Source of the DNA: Liminaster sp017519885
GTDB taxonomy: Bacteria; Bacteroidota; Bacteroidia; Bacteroidales; UBA3663
NCBI GenBank assembly: GCA_017519885.1
Contig: JAFWRO010000055.1
Coordinates: 4,484-68,483 of the forward strand
DNA: 64,000 nt
Reading direction: 5' to 3'
How positions within the stretch are numbered: position 1 is the stretch's first letter; each line of letters starts with the position of its first letter. Below, one piece after another: positions 52,724 to 63,072 of this stretch. The position numbers were made by a program, and so were the translations under genes. Below the pieces are notes generated by a model. It saw only the letters and a list, made by a program, of their open reading frames with translations. It did not search any database and was not told the origin of the DNA.

Positions 52724-55700
52724 ATGAGATTAAGTAAGATTGCAAAAGATTTCAACGTCGGCATCCAGACCCTCGTCGAGTTTCTCGAAAAGAAGGGTGG
52801 TGACCCCACCATGGAGTGGAAGCCGATGTCTCAGGTCCCTGACCACCTATATGAATTATTAAGCAAGGAATTCAACAAGGACAAATCTGTCAAGCAGGCT
52901 TCCGAGCGCGAACGCCTCGAACGCTTGCAGACACGCGACAAGATCAAGGAGGAAACCCGCCAGATCAATGCCGTCAATCAGGGCATACCCCAGACACGTC
53001 AGAAGCCCGCTCCCAAGGCCGAACCTGCCGCAACGACCTCTTCCGTAGCCAAGACGCCTACCGAAGAGCAGCTCATGCAGGCAGCCATGAAGATCGTGGG
53101 TCATATCGATCTCGACGATCAGAAGAAGCCTACCGAAAAGAAGGCCGAGCCAAAGCCGGCCGAGGAAAAGGTCGAAGTGAAGAAGCCTGTTGAGGATCCT
53201 AAGACAGAGGAACCTCAGAAGGAAGTTCCAGCAGCCAAGACCGAAGAAAAGAAGGTCGAAGAGAAGAAGGCCGACGTTGTCACTCCTAAGGCTGCCGAGG
53301 CAAAAGAAGAGGCCAACAAGCCTGCTGAGAAGAAAGCCGAGCCTAAGGCCAAGGAGGGCAAGAAGCCCAATGCTCCCGCCGAGAAGAAGCCCAACCAGTC
53401 CATCTGGGGCGAGCGCAGCAAGGATCGCATCAATGACGAACCACTGCCTGCCGAGGCTCGCAACGGCGAGGTGTTCCGCCTCAACCAGCCCGAACAGCCT
53501 CAAATCAATGTGCTCGGTACCATCGACCTCGACTCCCTCAACCAGTCCACCCGTCCCAAGAAGAAGACCAAGGAGGAACGCAAGAAGGAGCGCGAGCAGA
53601 AGGCACAGGGTAGCAACGGCCAGACCCGCACCTCTTCCAGCGAGGAAGGACATGGCAGCCGTCGTCAGCGTGGTGCCCAGAAGGTCGATATCAACGAGGT
53701 TATCAAGCAGGGCAAGGCACGCGATGCCAAGGGCCAGGAGCGTCGCGACCGCAAGGATCAGCAGAACACCGATGGTCGTGGTCGTCACCAGGGCAAGGAC
53801 AAGAAGAAGGGCAACAATGCCTACAAGCAGGAAATCACCGAGGAGGATGTACAGAGGCAAGTTAAGGACACCCTCGCTCGTCTGACCAACAAGCCCGACA
53901 AGAAGGCTGTCAAGTACCGCAAGGACAAGCGTAACGCTGCTGCTGCCGCCGCTGCCGAGGCTCAGGCCGAGGAGGCTGCCGAGTCGAAGGTGCTCAAACT
54001 CACCGAGTACGTGACCGTCAACGACCTTGCCACCATGATGAATGTGCCTGTCACCAATGTCATCATGACCTGTATGCAACTCGGCCTGATGGTCAGCATC
54101 AACCAGCGCCTCGAAGCCGAGACCATCAACCTCGTGGCCGAAGAGTTCGGTTTCGAGACTCAGTACGTCAGCGAGGAGGTTGAAGCCGAACTCGAGCAGG
54201 AGGCCGACCGTGAGGAGGACCTTGTTTCTCGTCCACCCATCATCACTGTCATGGGCCACGTCGATCACGGTAAGACCAAGCTTCTCGACTACATACGCAA
54301 GACCAACGTCATCGCAGGTGAGGCTGGTGGCATCACCCAGCACATCGGTGCCTACAACGTCAAGCTCAAGGATGGTCGTCACGTCACCTTCCTCGATACC
54401 CCTGGTCACGAGGCGTTCACCGCTATGCGTGCCCGTGGTGCCAAGATGACCGACATTGCCATCATCATCATCGCTGCCGATGACGGCGTGATGCCTCAGA
54501 CCAAGGAGGCCATCAACCATGCAGCAGCAGCCGGCGTGCCCATGGTCTTCGCCATCAACAAGATCGACAAGCCGACCGCCAACCCCAACAAGGTCAAGGA
54601 GCAGCTCGCTGCCATGAACTATCTCGTCGAGGAGTGGGGCGGCAAGTACCAGAGCGAGGATATCTCGGCACGCGACGGTCTCAACGTCGATGAACTGCTC
54701 GAGAAAGTGCTCCTCGAAGCCGAACTACTCGACCTCAAGGCCAATCCCAACAAGCAGGCCAGCGGCTCCATCATCGAAGCCACACTCGACAAGGGTCGCG
54801 GTTATGTTGCTTCTGTGCTCGTACAGAACGGTACGCTCCATGTGGGCGACGTCGTCATCGCAGGCAAGCATTATGGACGTGTCAAGGCGCTCTTCAACGA
54901 ACGTGGTGCCAAGGTGCAGGAGGCTGGTCCTGCCACTCCCGTACAAGTGCTCGGCTTGAGCGGTGCTCCTTCGGCAGGCGACCAGTTCCGTGTGCTCGAC
55001 TCCGAACAGGAGGCACGCGACATTGCTGCCAAGCGCGACCGTCTGCAGCGTGAACAGGCGCTTCGTACACAGACCCGCCTTACCCTCGACGAAATCGGTC
55101 GTCGTATCGCTGTGGGCAACTTCCAGGAGCTCAACCTCATCGTCAAGGGCGACGTCGATGGTTCGGTCGAAGCTCTCACCGACTCCCTCATCAAGCTCTC
55201 TACCGAGCAGATTCAGGTCAATGTCATCCACAAGGCCGTGGGTCAGATCTCCGAGAGCGATGTGGTACTCGCTGCCGCTTCCAAGGCCATCATCATCGGC
55301 TTCCAGGTACGTCCTTCTCTCGCCGCCAAGCGTCTGTCCGACCAGGACGGCGTCGATATCCGCACCTACTCCATCATCTACGATGCCATCGAGGAGGTCA
55401 AGGAGGCTATGGAAGGCATGCTCAAGCCTATCGTCAAGGAGGAGATTTGCGGCAATGCCGAAGTCAAGTCCGTCTTCAAGATCTCGAAGGTCGGCGCCGT
55501 GGCTGGCTGTATCGTTCGCGACGGCAAGATCCATCGCACCGACAAGGCTCGCGTCATCCGCGACGGTATCGTCATCTTCACGGGCGAACTTGCAGGCCTC
55601 AAGCGCTTCAAGGACGACGTCAAGGAAGTGGGCACCAACTTCGAATGCGGTCTTTCCATCAACGGTTACGACGACATTCAGGAAGGCGACCTCATCGAGA

Positions 55701-55735
55701 CCTACACCGAGATCGAAATCAAGGCCAAGCTCTAA
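52724..55735 (+). CDS. infB: Translation initiation factor IF-2
   Basis: A 1003-residue GTPase that places initiator tRNA on the 30S subunit. Residues 1-50 are the IF2N helix (RLSKIAKDFNVGIQTLVEFL). Residues about 90-425 form a long low-complexity linker of Lys, Glu, Ala and Pro. The G domain has GHVDHGKT (511-518), DTPGHEAF and NKID. Domains II to IV follow, ending IETYTEIEIKAKL. The long linker is normal for Bacteroidetes and explains the length. No internal break was seen. Confidence 0.97.
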   Translation: MRLSKIAKDFNVGIQTLVEFLEKKGGDPTMEWKPMSQVPDHLYELLSKEFNKDKSVKQASERERLERLQTRDKIKEETRQINAVNQGIPQTRQKPAPKAEPAATTSSVAKTPTEEQLMQAAMKIVGHIDLDDQKKPTEKKAEPKPAEEKVEVKKPVEDPKTEEPQKEVPAAKTEEKKVEEKKADVVTPKAAEAKEEANKPAEKKAEPKAKEGKKPNAPAEKKPNQSIWGERSKDRINDEPLPAEARNGEVFRLNQPEQPQINVLGTIDLDSLNQSTRPKKKTKEERKKEREQKAQGSNGQTRTSSSEEGHGSRRQRGAQKVDINEVIKQGKARDAKGQERRDRKDQQNTDGRGRHQGKDKKKGNNAYKQEITEEDVQRQVKDTLARLTNKPDKKAVKYRKDKRNAAAAAAAEAQAEEAAESKVLKLTEYVTVNDLATMMNVPVTNVIMTCMQLGLMVSINQRLEAETINLVAEEFGFETQYVSEEVEAELEQEADREEDLVSRPPIITVMGHVDHGKTKLLDYIRKTNVIAGEAGGITQHIGAYNVKLKDGRHVTFLDTPGHEAFTAMRARGAKMTDIAIIIIAADDGVMPQTKEAINHAAAAGVPMVFAINKIDKPTANPNKVKEQLAAMNYLVEEWGGKYQSEDISARDGLNVDELLEKVLLEAELLDLKANPNKQASGSIIEATLDKGRGYVASVLVQNGTLHVGDVVIAGKHYGRVKALFNERGAKVQEAGPATPVQVLGLSGAPSAGDQFRVLDSEQEARDIAAKRDRLQREQALRTQTRLTLDEIGRRIAVGNFQELNLIVKGDVDGSVEALTDSLIKLSTEQIQVNVIHKAVGQISESDVVLAAASKAIIIGFQVRPSLAAKRLSDQDGVDIRTYSIIYDAIEEVKEAMEGMLKPIVKEEICGNAEVKSVFKISKVGAVAGCIVRDGKIHRTDKARVIRDGIVIFTGELAGLKRFKDDVKEVGTNFECGLSINGYDDIQEGDLIETYTEIEIKAKL

Positions 55736-55764
55736 GCTCACTTCGTTCATCCCCCGTTCAGTTT

Positions 55765-55783
55765 GTCGCGATGCCATCGCGAC
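55765..55783 (+). other. Stem-loop between infB and cvpA
   Basis: GTCGCGAT and ATCGCGAC form a perfect 8-bp stem around GCC. It is followed by CCCTCTTAACCCC, not a T-tract, so it is unlikely to be a normal terminator. Confidence 0.6.
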
Positions 55784-55804
55784 CCCTCTTAACCCCTCAA
55801 TCCC

Positions 55805-56326
55805 ATGGTTCTTAACGACCTCGACCGCATCATCCTCATCATTGTTGGCATTGGCGCCTGCATCGGCCTCTACCGTGGCTTCTTCCGCGAAGCCATCGGT
55901 ATTGCGGGCATTGTGTTGGCTGCCATTGCCGCCAATCTTGCGTCACCTTTCACCAAGCCCTTCGCCAACAACTTCATCGAGAGCGATACCATTGCATCCA
56001 TCGTTGTTTGGGTTATCGTGTTCTTTTTCTCCATGTTCCTGCTCAACAGGCTGGCCGTATTGCTCGACCAGTTTATGGACTCTATCTCGCTCGGTTGGAT
56101 CAACCGACTGGCAGGTGGCTTGATTGGTGCCCTCAAGTTCTGCATCATCGTGGCGCTCATCATCTCCCTCCTGGAGGTGATTACCGCTCACGTCGAAATC
56201 GAGAAGTTGAAGCAGTACCTCGAGACCAGCAGTCTCGTGCCCCGCATCCACCAACTCATCGATGTCATCACGCCCTGGGCTTCGGAGCATATCCTGAAAC
56301 CTACCCTCGAGTTGCTCAACAAATAA
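55805..56326 (+). CDS. cvpA: CvpA-family membrane protein
   Basis: A 173-residue inner-membrane protein with four hydrophobic segments and the family start LDRIILIIVGIGACIGLYRGFFREAIGIAG. The second half has the conserved RLAGGLIGALKFCIIV segment. CvpA proteins are linked to envelope stress and colicin V production, with no known biochemical activity. sufB starts six bases after its stop, an association common in Bacteroidetes. Confidence 0.88.
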   Translation: MVLNDLDRIILIIVGIGACIGLYRGFFREAIGIAGIVLAAIAANLASPFTKPFANNFIESDTIASIVVWVIVFFFSMFLLNRLAVLLDQFMDSISLGWINRLAGGLIGALKFCIIVALIISLLEVITAHVEIEKLKQYLETSSLVPRIHQLIDVITPWASEHILKPTLELLNK

Positions 56327-56332
56327 TAGAAT

Positions 56333-57823
56333 ATGAATAATGGACAATCGTCGGAAGACGTACTCAAGGACCTGACCTCCAGCGAATACAAGTACGGCTT
56401 TACGACCGACGTCGAAACCGATATCATCCCCAAGGGGCTCAACGAAGATGTTGTCCGACTGATTTCGGCCAAAAAGCAGGAACCCGACTGGATGCTCCAG
56501 TTCCGCCTCGAAGCCTATCGCTACTGGCGGCAGCAGCCCGTGCCCCAATGGGGACACGTCAAGGTCGATCCAATCGATTACGACAACATCTCGTTCTATG
56601 CAGCCCCTCGCAAGAAGGCGGCTGCCGGCGATGTTGATCCTGAGATTCTCAAGACGTTCGACAAACTCGGCATCCCCCTCCACGAGCGCGACATGCTGCT
56701 CGGCAAGACCACCAGCACCGAACTCTCGGCCGTCGAGGCATCCTCGACCATGGCTGTCGATGCCATCGTCGATTCGGCTTCGCAAAAGACCACCTATCGC
56801 GACAAACTTGCCGAACTCGGCATCATCTTCTGCTCGTTTGGCGAAGCCGTGCGCGAGTATCCCGACCTCGTCCGAAAGTATCTCGGCAAGGTCGTTCCCG
56901 TGCGCGACAACTATTACTCTGCCCTCAATTCAGCCGTCTTTTCCGATGGCTCGTTTGTGTATATCCCCAAAGGAGTGCGCTGCCCTATGGAACTGGCTTC
57001 CTACTTCCGCATCAATTCCAGCGGAACGGGTCAGTTCGAACGCACCCTCATCATCGCCGACGAGGAGGCTTACGTCTCCTACCTCGAAGGATGCACTGCA
57101 CCTATGCGCGACGAGAACCAGCTTCACGCTGCTGTCGTCGAGATCTACGTCCACGAACGTGCCGAGGTCAAGTACTCCACGGTCCAGAACTGGTATCCGG
57201 GCGATAAGTTCGGCAAAGGTGGTGTCTATAACCTCGTCACCAAGCGCGCCCTCTGCGCTGGCGACTTCTCGAAGGTCTCGTGGACACAGGTCGAGACAGG
57301 TTCGGCCATCACCTGGAAGTATCCCTCCTGTGTGCTCAAGGGCGACAACAGTCAGGGAGAGTTCTATTCGGTGGCTGTCACCAACAACTACCAGGAAGCC
57401 GACACCGGCACCAAGATGATCCACATCGGACGCAACACGCGCTCGCGTATCATCTCCAAAGGTATATCGGCAGGTCACTCCCAGAACTCCTACCGTGGCA
57501 TGGTCAAGGTGCTCCCGGGCGCTGAGGGTGTACGCAACTACACGCAGTGCGATTCGCTCCTGCTCAGCAAGACCTGCGGTGCCCACACCTTCCCCATTAT
57601 GGACATCCAGAACCCCACTGCCATCATCGAGCACGAAGCCACCACCTCCAAGATCAACGAGGACCAGCTCTTCTACTGCCAGCAACGCGGCATCAAGGAG
57701 GAGGACGCCGTCTCCCTCATCGTGGGCGGTTATGCCAAGGAAGTGGTCCAGAAACTCCCCATGGAGTTCGCCGTCGAGGCCCAGAAGCTCCTCAGCCTCT
57801 CCATCGAGAACAGCGTCGGCTAA
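56333..57823 (+). CDS. sufB: Fe-S cluster assembly scaffold SufB
   Basis: A 496-residue cytoplasmic protein, the scaffold on which Fe-S clusters form with SufC and SufD. It starts with DLTSSEYKYGFTTDVETD and ends with EFAVEAQKLLSLSIENSVG, both typical. The beta-helix core contains YTQCDSLLLSKTCGAHTFP, and EHEATTSKINEDQLFYCQQRG near the end is the best known SufB motif. It is separated from sufC by an unusually long, repeat-rich gap of 196 bp. Confidence 0.96.
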   Translation: MNNGQSSEDVLKDLTSSEYKYGFTTDVETDIIPKGLNEDVVRLISAKKQEPDWMLQFRLEAYRYWRQQPVPQWGHVKVDPIDYDNISFYAAPRKKAAAGDVDPEILKTFDKLGIPLHERDMLLGKTTSTELSAVEASSTMAVDAIVDSASQKTTYRDKLAELGIIFCSFGEAVREYPDLVRKYLGKVVPVRDNYYSALNSAVFSDGSFVYIPKGVRCPMELASYFRINSSGTGQFERTLIIADEEAYVSYLEGCTAPMRDENQLHAAVVEIYVHERAEVKYSTVQNWYPGDKFGKGGVYNLVTKRALCAGDFSKVSWTQVETGSAITWKYPSCVLKGDNSQGEFYSVAVTNNYQEADTGTKMIHIGRNTRSRIISKGISAGHSQNSYRGMVKVLPGAEGVRNYTQCDSLLLSKTCGAHTFPIMDIQNPTAIIEHEATTSKINEDQLFYCQQRGIKEEDAVSLIVGGYAKEVVQKLPMEFAVEAQKLLSLSIENSVG

Positions 57824-57891
57824 GGTTCGCTTCGCTCATTGTTCTGAAAGGTTAAGAAAGGTTCGAAATGTTCGAAAGGTTCACCCTCCAA

Positions 57892-57990
57892 AACCCCTCT
57901 TAACCCCTCGAACCCCTCTTAACCCTTCGCTTCCCTCGGACGCGACCAACGGGAGCAACCCCTCTTAACCCTTCGAACCCCTCTTAACCC
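57892..57990. repeat. Direct repeats AACCCCTCTTAACCC upstream of sufC
   Basis: Four copies start at 57892, 57911, 57957 and 57976. They form two pairs, each spaced 19 bases apart (one unit is AACCCCTCTTAACCCYTCG). A fifth copy of the core lies before cvpA at 55782. A partly complementary stretch (GGTTAAGAAAGGTTCGAAA) at 57850-57868 could pair with them in RNA. Confidence 0.8.
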
Positions 57991-57999
57991 CTTTTAACC

Positions 58000-58013
58000 G
58001 CCGCTTCAGCGGC
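58000..58013 (+). promoter_or_regulatory. Hairpin just ahead of the sufC start
   Basis: GCCGC and GCGGC form a stem with a four-base loop, ending seven bases before the ATG at 58020. It could hide the ribosome entry site. Confidence 0.45.
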
Positions 58014-58019
58014 CCCATC

Positions 58020-58778
<759 letters not shown>

Positions 58779-58789
58779 AGTTTGAAAAG

Positions 58790-60175
58790 ATGTCCTCCTA
58801 TCAGCAATATATCGACCTGTTCAACGCCCAGCGTGCGCTCATCGACGAGCATGCCGCACCCGTCCTCAATGCCCAGCGCGAAGCCGCGGCTGAGGTGTTG
58901 CAGCGTGTCGGACTGAGTCGTCCCAAGGACTACACGCACGTCGATCCCGAGGCGCTGCTTGCTGCCGACTACAGCCTCAACCTCTCGCGCTACGCTGTAC
59001 CCACCGACCGCAGCGACCTTTTCACCTGTGCCGTTCCCGAACTGTCCACCAGTGTGCATTATCTGGTCAACGAGCAGCTCGTCTCCCACAGCCGTGAGGG
59101 CGACGATGGCGTTTTCTCGGGCTCGCTCCGCGAGTTTGCCCTCCGTTATCCCGACATCGCTGCGCGTTACTACAACCGTCTTGCCATGCACGACGAGGCG
59201 CCCTACGATGTGCGCACCCAGGGCACCAACGTCACGGCCCATCGTCCCTTGGGTGAAGCCGCGCTCAACACCCTGCTCTGCCAGGATGGTTTCGTGCTCT
59301 ATGTGCCCGATGGTGTCGTTGTCGAACGTCCCATCCAGCTCATCTCCCTCCTCCGTGCCGTCGAGGACTTCATGGCGTGTCAGCGCATCCTCATCATCAT
59401 GGGCGAAGGGGCAAAAGCCAGTGTCCTCATCTGCGACCACGCTTCGCAGCTCCGCGACTGCAAGCTGCTCAGCCTGCAGGTCACCGAGATCTTCTGTGCG
59501 CCCTATTCCAGCCTCGACTTCTACGAGCTCGAGGAGCACCATGCCGACTGCCGACGTCTCAGTTCGGTCTATGTCGAGCAGCACGAAGGCAGCAGCGCGG
59601 CCGTGGGTCAGTATGCCCTCACTGCCGGACAGACACGCAACCGCGTCTTCATCGACCTTCTGGGGCACGATGCCGACACCCACCTCTATGGTCTCTGCAT
59701 CGCCGACCGCGACCAGCAGGTCGATAACATCACCTACATCCGTCACCGTGCACCCAAGTGTCACAGCGACGAACTCTTCAAATACGTGCTCGACGAAGAG
59801 GCTCGTGGCTCGTTTGTGGGACGCATCCTGGTGCAGGAAGGCGCCGACAAGACCGATGCCCATCAGACCGACCGCAACCTCATCCTCACGCCCCAATGCC
59901 ACATGGTGGCACGTCCCGAACTCGAGATCTATGCCGACGACGTCAAGTGCTCGCACGGTGCTACCACCGGCCAGCTCAACCCCGTTGCCCTCTTCTATAT
60001 GCGCACCCGTGGCATTCCCGAGGCCGAAGCACGCCTGCTGCTGATGTTCGCCTTTATGGGCGACGTCATCGACGGCATCCGCATCGATCCCCTCAAGGAT
60101 CGCCTCAAGCACCTCGTCGAAAAGCGCTTCCGTGGCGAACTCACCCAGTGCCGCACCTGCGCCATCAAAAAGTAA
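58790..60175 (+). CDS. sufD: SufD subunit of the SUF scaffold
   Basis: A 461-residue partner of SufB. The N-terminal helical part is followed by the beta-helix core and the C-terminal motif KCSHGATTGQLNPVALFYMRTRGI, the clearest SufD mark, with EAEARLLLMFAFMGDVID after it. The protein ends with CRTCAIKK. No sufS or sufE follows, so the cysteine desulfurase must be encoded elsewhere or upstream. Confidence 0.95.
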   Translation: MSSYQQYIDLFNAQRALIDEHAAPVLNAQREAAAEVLQRVGLSRPKDYTHVDPEALLAADYSLNLSRYAVPTDRSDLFTCAVPELSTSVHYLVNEQLVSHSREGDDGVFSGSLREFALRYPDIAARYYNRLAMHDEAPYDVRTQGTNVTAHRPLGEAALNTLLCQDGFVLYVPDGVVVERPIQLISLLRAVEDFMACQRILIIMGEGAKASVLICDHASQLRDCKLLSLQVTEIFCAPYSSLDFYELEEHHADCRRLSSVYVEQHEGSSAAVGQYALTAGQTRNRVFIDLLGHDADTHLYGLCIADRDQQVDNITYIRHRAPKCHSDELFKYVLDEEARGSFVGRILVQEGADKTDAHQTDRNLILTPQCHMVARPELEIYADDVKCSHGATTGQLNPVALFYMRTRGIPEAEARLLLMFAFMGDVIDGIRIDPLKDRLKHLVEKRFRGELTQCRTCAIKK

Positions 60176-60250
60176 CCCCCCTTTTGTCCCGTATGCAGCG
60201 TTGTCCTTCTCTTGGACGTTGCCATGGGCAACAACGCTGCCCCAAAAAAC

Positions 60251-61309
60251 ATGCGCCCACTTCTTTCCCACATCCTCCCCCTAAGCAGGGGGATTAGAGG
60301 GGGTCTTCTCCTCCTCCTCGTCCTCCTCGCCTCTTGCAGCGAGTGGGACACTGATTCGTTGGGCACATCATTCACGCCCGCCAATTCGGTGGTGCGTGTC
60401 TATAACAACCTGGTCTATATCGAATATGCTGCGCCCGAGGCGCGCGTCTGGGGACCAGCAGCAGGCGACGTGACCGCCACAATCAGTGGAGATCACGTCA
60501 GCATCCGAAGCGAAGCGCAGAACGTCGCCTATTTCGTCTATGGTTATCCGGCAAGCACCGACACGTTGGGCACGACCGATGGCAGCCTTACCATCGAAAG
60601 CCGTGCGTCCTATGCCCTCTACCTCGAAGGCCTGTCGCTGCGTTGCCAGGATGGCCCCGTCTTCCGAAGCCCGGGCAATGACGATTGTCACATCGTCCTC
60701 TCGCGCAATGCTGTCAACCATCTCTATGGTCCCATCCAAGTGGGCGGCAACCTCTCGCTCAGCGGTGTGGGTACACTCACCATCGAAAGCCAGTCCACAT
60801 GCATCACTGCCGCCACGCTGCAATGCCAGTATGGCGTCAAGGTCAACATCAACAGCGCCCAAGGCGACGGCATCTACCTCACCGAGGGCGTTCTGAGGGC
60901 TACCGATGGCACCTGGAACATCAACGCAGGCCACAGCGCCATCTGTTCCACCGACAGCATCCTCATCTTCGGAGGCACCTGGCGAGGCACTGCCTTGCAG
61001 GGTTCCTTCCTCGATGCTAAGGCTCCTGTCGTGCTCCAGAAGCCCGACATGATTGCAGCATCGGCATGGGGCAACAACATCCTCGACTCCCTGGCTGTCG
61101 CTGCACGCTACGACTCCGTTCAGTCCGCCTGGGAGGAACAGGTCGATACGCTCACGCTCATGGCCGACACCACCTATACCATCCGACGCAACAGTTCCAC
61201 CGCTTCCGTCGGCCGATTCACACCTCGTCAGACCCTCGTCGGGCCTTACGTGCTCATCACCAACGGAACCGTTCTCTCATCCGATACTCTCTATTTCAGC
61301 AAGAACTAA
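60251..61309 (+). CDS. Carbohydrate-binding-domain (Cthe_2159-like) lipoprotein
   Basis: A 352-residue lipoprotein (LLASC then SEWDTDSL). The body is a repetitive beta structure, with phrases such as GVKVNINSAQGDGIYLTEG and TWNINAGHSAICSTDSILIF, that resembles the Cthe_2159-type carbohydrate-binding beta-helix domain. I prefer the ATG at 60251, since two upstream in-frame ATGs (60212, 60224) add a charged stretch before the signal peptide. The hydrophobic part is encoded by a CTC-rich repeat. Its stop overlaps that of the converging GH43 gene. The ligand is unknown; pectin-like polymers bind the founding member. Confidence 0.7.
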   Translation: MRPLLSHILPLSRGIRGGLLLLLVLLASCSEWDTDSLGTSFTPANSVVRVYNNLVYIEYAAPEARVWGPAAGDVTATISGDHVSIRSEAQNVAYFVYGYPASTDTLGTTDGSLTIESRASYALYLEGLSLRCQDGPVFRSPGNDDCHIVLSRNAVNHLYGPIQVGGNLSLSGVGTLTIESQSTCITAATLQCQYGVKVNINSAQGDGIYLTEGVLRATDGTWNINAGHSAICSTDSILIFGGTWRGTALQGSFLDAKAPVVLQKPDMIAASAWGNNILDSLAVAARYDSVQSAWEEQVDTLTLMADTTYTIRRNSSTASVGRFTPRQTLVGPYVLITNGTVLSSDTLYFSKN

Positions 61310-62724
61310 AACTGCACCCAGTCGATATCCACGGCTCCAAGTTCACAGGTGATGACCAGGTCAGTCACCCCCTTGGGCGTATATTCGAGTGGAGCGGTCA
61401 GTGTCATCCATTCTCCCTTCGAAGCTTCCTTCCCGCCTTTCAGCTTGAAGCGTGCTATGACGGTGCCTGTGTTCGTCGAACCTTCGCGCAGGCAGAACTC
61501 GGCATCTGCACAAGCCTTCACGCGTACCATGGCATTTCCTTTCGTCACACCTGAGAAATCCACGTCACTGTAGCACAGCCAACTGCCCGGCTTCGGCAGG
61601 CTTATCTGCCAGCCCTGGAAACGGTCCAGCGTATCGACGTAAGCCACGCTCACGTCGTCGGAGGCTGCACTGTAGCGATCGGGTTGCAGCACGCTGGTGG
61701 CTTGGCTGATGCCCACGCCTCGCTTGGTCTGGAATACCTCCTGTATGGTACCATCGTCGTTGAAGGCAATCTTCTCGACGCGTGCCGAACGACGCTTGTC
61801 GTCGCTTGGCGAATAGTCATTGCGGTGGTAGAAGATGTACCATTGTCCCTTGTATTCGACGATGCTGTGATGATTGGTCCAGCATGTATTGTCGTGCTCG
61901 GCCATGATGATGCCCTTGAAGTCCCATGGTCCCAATGGAGAACGCGACATCGAGTAAGCGAGCGTCTCGGTGGGGTTTTGCCCGTTGCTTGTATCACCGC
62001 GCACCCAGGGGAAAGTCAGGTAATACCAGTCTCCGCGACGGAAGGCAAACGGTCCCTCCTTGAATCCTTCGGGCAGTCCTTCCATTGCCTGTCCGCCCAC
62101 GAGTATCGGGGGCATATTGGGAGCCTGTGCGTTAGCATTGCCGGGGAAGCGCAGCTCTGTCAATTCGCCATCGAGTTCCTTCATGTTTGCCTTGAGTTTG
62201 GCACCACGGATGCCCATCCCGCTCCAATAGATATATGCCTGTCCGTCGTTATCTATCAGCACGCAGGGATCGATGCCCATCACGCCCTTGATGGGTTCGG
62301 GTTCGCAGACAAATGGTCCTTCGGGGTTGTCTGCCGTGGCGACACCAATGGCAAAACCACGGCCCTCCTTCGGCGCATCGGGGAAATAGAAGTAGTATTT
62401 GCCATCCTTATAGACGCAGTCGGGTGCCCACATCGAATAGCCCTCGGGATTGCCCCAGGGGACGTTCTCCTGTGAGATGATCATCCCATGGTCGGTCCAG
62501 TCGGTAAGGTTCTCCGACGAGAATACGTGATAGTCGGCCATGCAGAACCAGTCCTGTCGTTGTCCCTCGGGTGGCATGATGTCGTGCGAAGGATAGACAT
62601 AGACCTTGTCATTGAACACACGTGCCGTAGGGTCGGCAGCATAGATGCCCCGGATAATCGGATTCTGTGCCCCTGCTGTCAGCACGGAAAGCATGAAGAG
62701 GAGTGTAATGGCTTGTTTATTCAT
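61306..62724 (-). CDS. GH43-family glycosidase with a CBM6-like C-terminal domain
   Basis: A 472-residue secreted enzyme with a type I signal peptide (LLFMLSVLTAGAQ). The five-bladed propeller has the GH43 triad: Asp31 in YAADPTARV, Asp152 in GIDPCVLID and Glu223 in FKEGPFAFRR. A beta-sandwich from about residue 345 to the end (GWQISLPKPGSWLCYSDVDF, DLVITCELGAVDIDWVQF) looks like a family 6 binding domain. GH43 enzymes usually release arabinose or xylose; the exact substrate cannot be told. It stands alone and converges on the carbohydrate-binding lipoprotein gene. Confidence 0.88.
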   Translation of the reverse strand: MNKQAITLLFMLSVLTAGAQNPIIRGIYAADPTARVFNDKVYVYPSHDIMPPEGQRQDWFCMADYHVFSSENLTDWTDHGMIISQENVPWGNPEGYSMWAPDCVYKDGKYYFYFPDAPKEGRGFAIGVATADNPEGPFVCEPEPIKGVMGIDPCVLIDNDGQAYIYWSGMGIRGAKLKANMKELDGELTELRFPGNANAQAPNMPPILVGGQAMEGLPEGFKEGPFAFRRGDWYYLTFPWVRGDTSNGQNPTETLAYSMSRSPLGPWDFKGIIMAEHDNTCWTNHHSIVEYKGQWYIFYHRNDYSPSDDKRRSARVEKIAFNDDGTIQEVFQTKRGVGISQATSVLQPDRYSAASDDVSVAYVDTLDRFQGWQISLPKPGSWLCYSDVDFSGVTKGNAMVRVKACADAEFCLREGSTNTGTVIARFKLKGGKEASKGEWMTLTAPLEYTPKGVTDLVITCELGAVDIDWVQF

Positions 62725-62786
62725 AAAAGTATTATTTAAGAGGTAAATGTGAATTCTGTCGGACTATATTGTCATAATATCCATCG

Positions 62787-62794
62787 CAAAGATA
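62787..62794 (-). promoter_or_regulatory. Candidate -7 box for the GH43 gene
   Basis: On the minus strand this reads TATCTTTG, about 63 bases before the ATG. No TTTG lies 19-21 bp upstream. Confidence 0.5.
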
Positions 62795-62907
62795 TGCAAA
62801 TCATCCCACAAACCTCCCATCCGACCAAGGAAAATCTCGTAAAATGGCGATAAAAGATGGCATTACCATATTTTTGCAATATACATTTACATTTTTCGTC
62901 GAAAAAA

Positions 62908-62939
62908 TTTGGCGATTCGAAATATTATCATTATCTTTG
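62908..62939 (+). promoter_or_regulatory. Promoter of tRNA-Ser
   Basis: TTTG (62908-62911), a 20-bp spacer and TATCTTTG (62932-62939) match the Bacteroidetes consensus exactly. The tRNA begins 41 bases later. Confidence 0.8.
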
Positions 62940-62979
62940 CAGCCGCAAAAACGAACAACCACACATCACACACATATTT

Positions 62980-63067
62980 GGAGAGATGCTCGAGTGGTTG
63001 AAGAGGCACGCCTGGAAAGCGTGTAAACCCCTAAAGGGTTTCACGGGTTCGAATCCCGTTCTCTCCG
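62980..63067 (+). tRNA. tRNA-Ser(GGA)
   Basis: An 88-base tRNA with a 7-bp acceptor stem (GGAGAGA with TCTCTCC), the GGTTCGAATCC T-loop region and the long variable arm of class II tRNAs (ACCCCTAAAGGGT). The anticodon loop CTGGAAA gives GGA, which reads UCC and UCU serine codons. The discriminator is G and the CCA end is not encoded. Confidence 0.96.
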
Positions 63068-63072
63068 CATCA

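Noticed and set aside
52859..54520. 553-codon open frame antisense to infB
   Set aside because: It is a shadow of the Lys/Glu/Ala-rich coding strand, mostly Leu and Val, with no recognisable domain.
60176..60250. sufS or sufE following sufD
   Set aside because: No coding frame resembling a desulfurase or its activator is present between sufD and the lipoprotein gene or further on.
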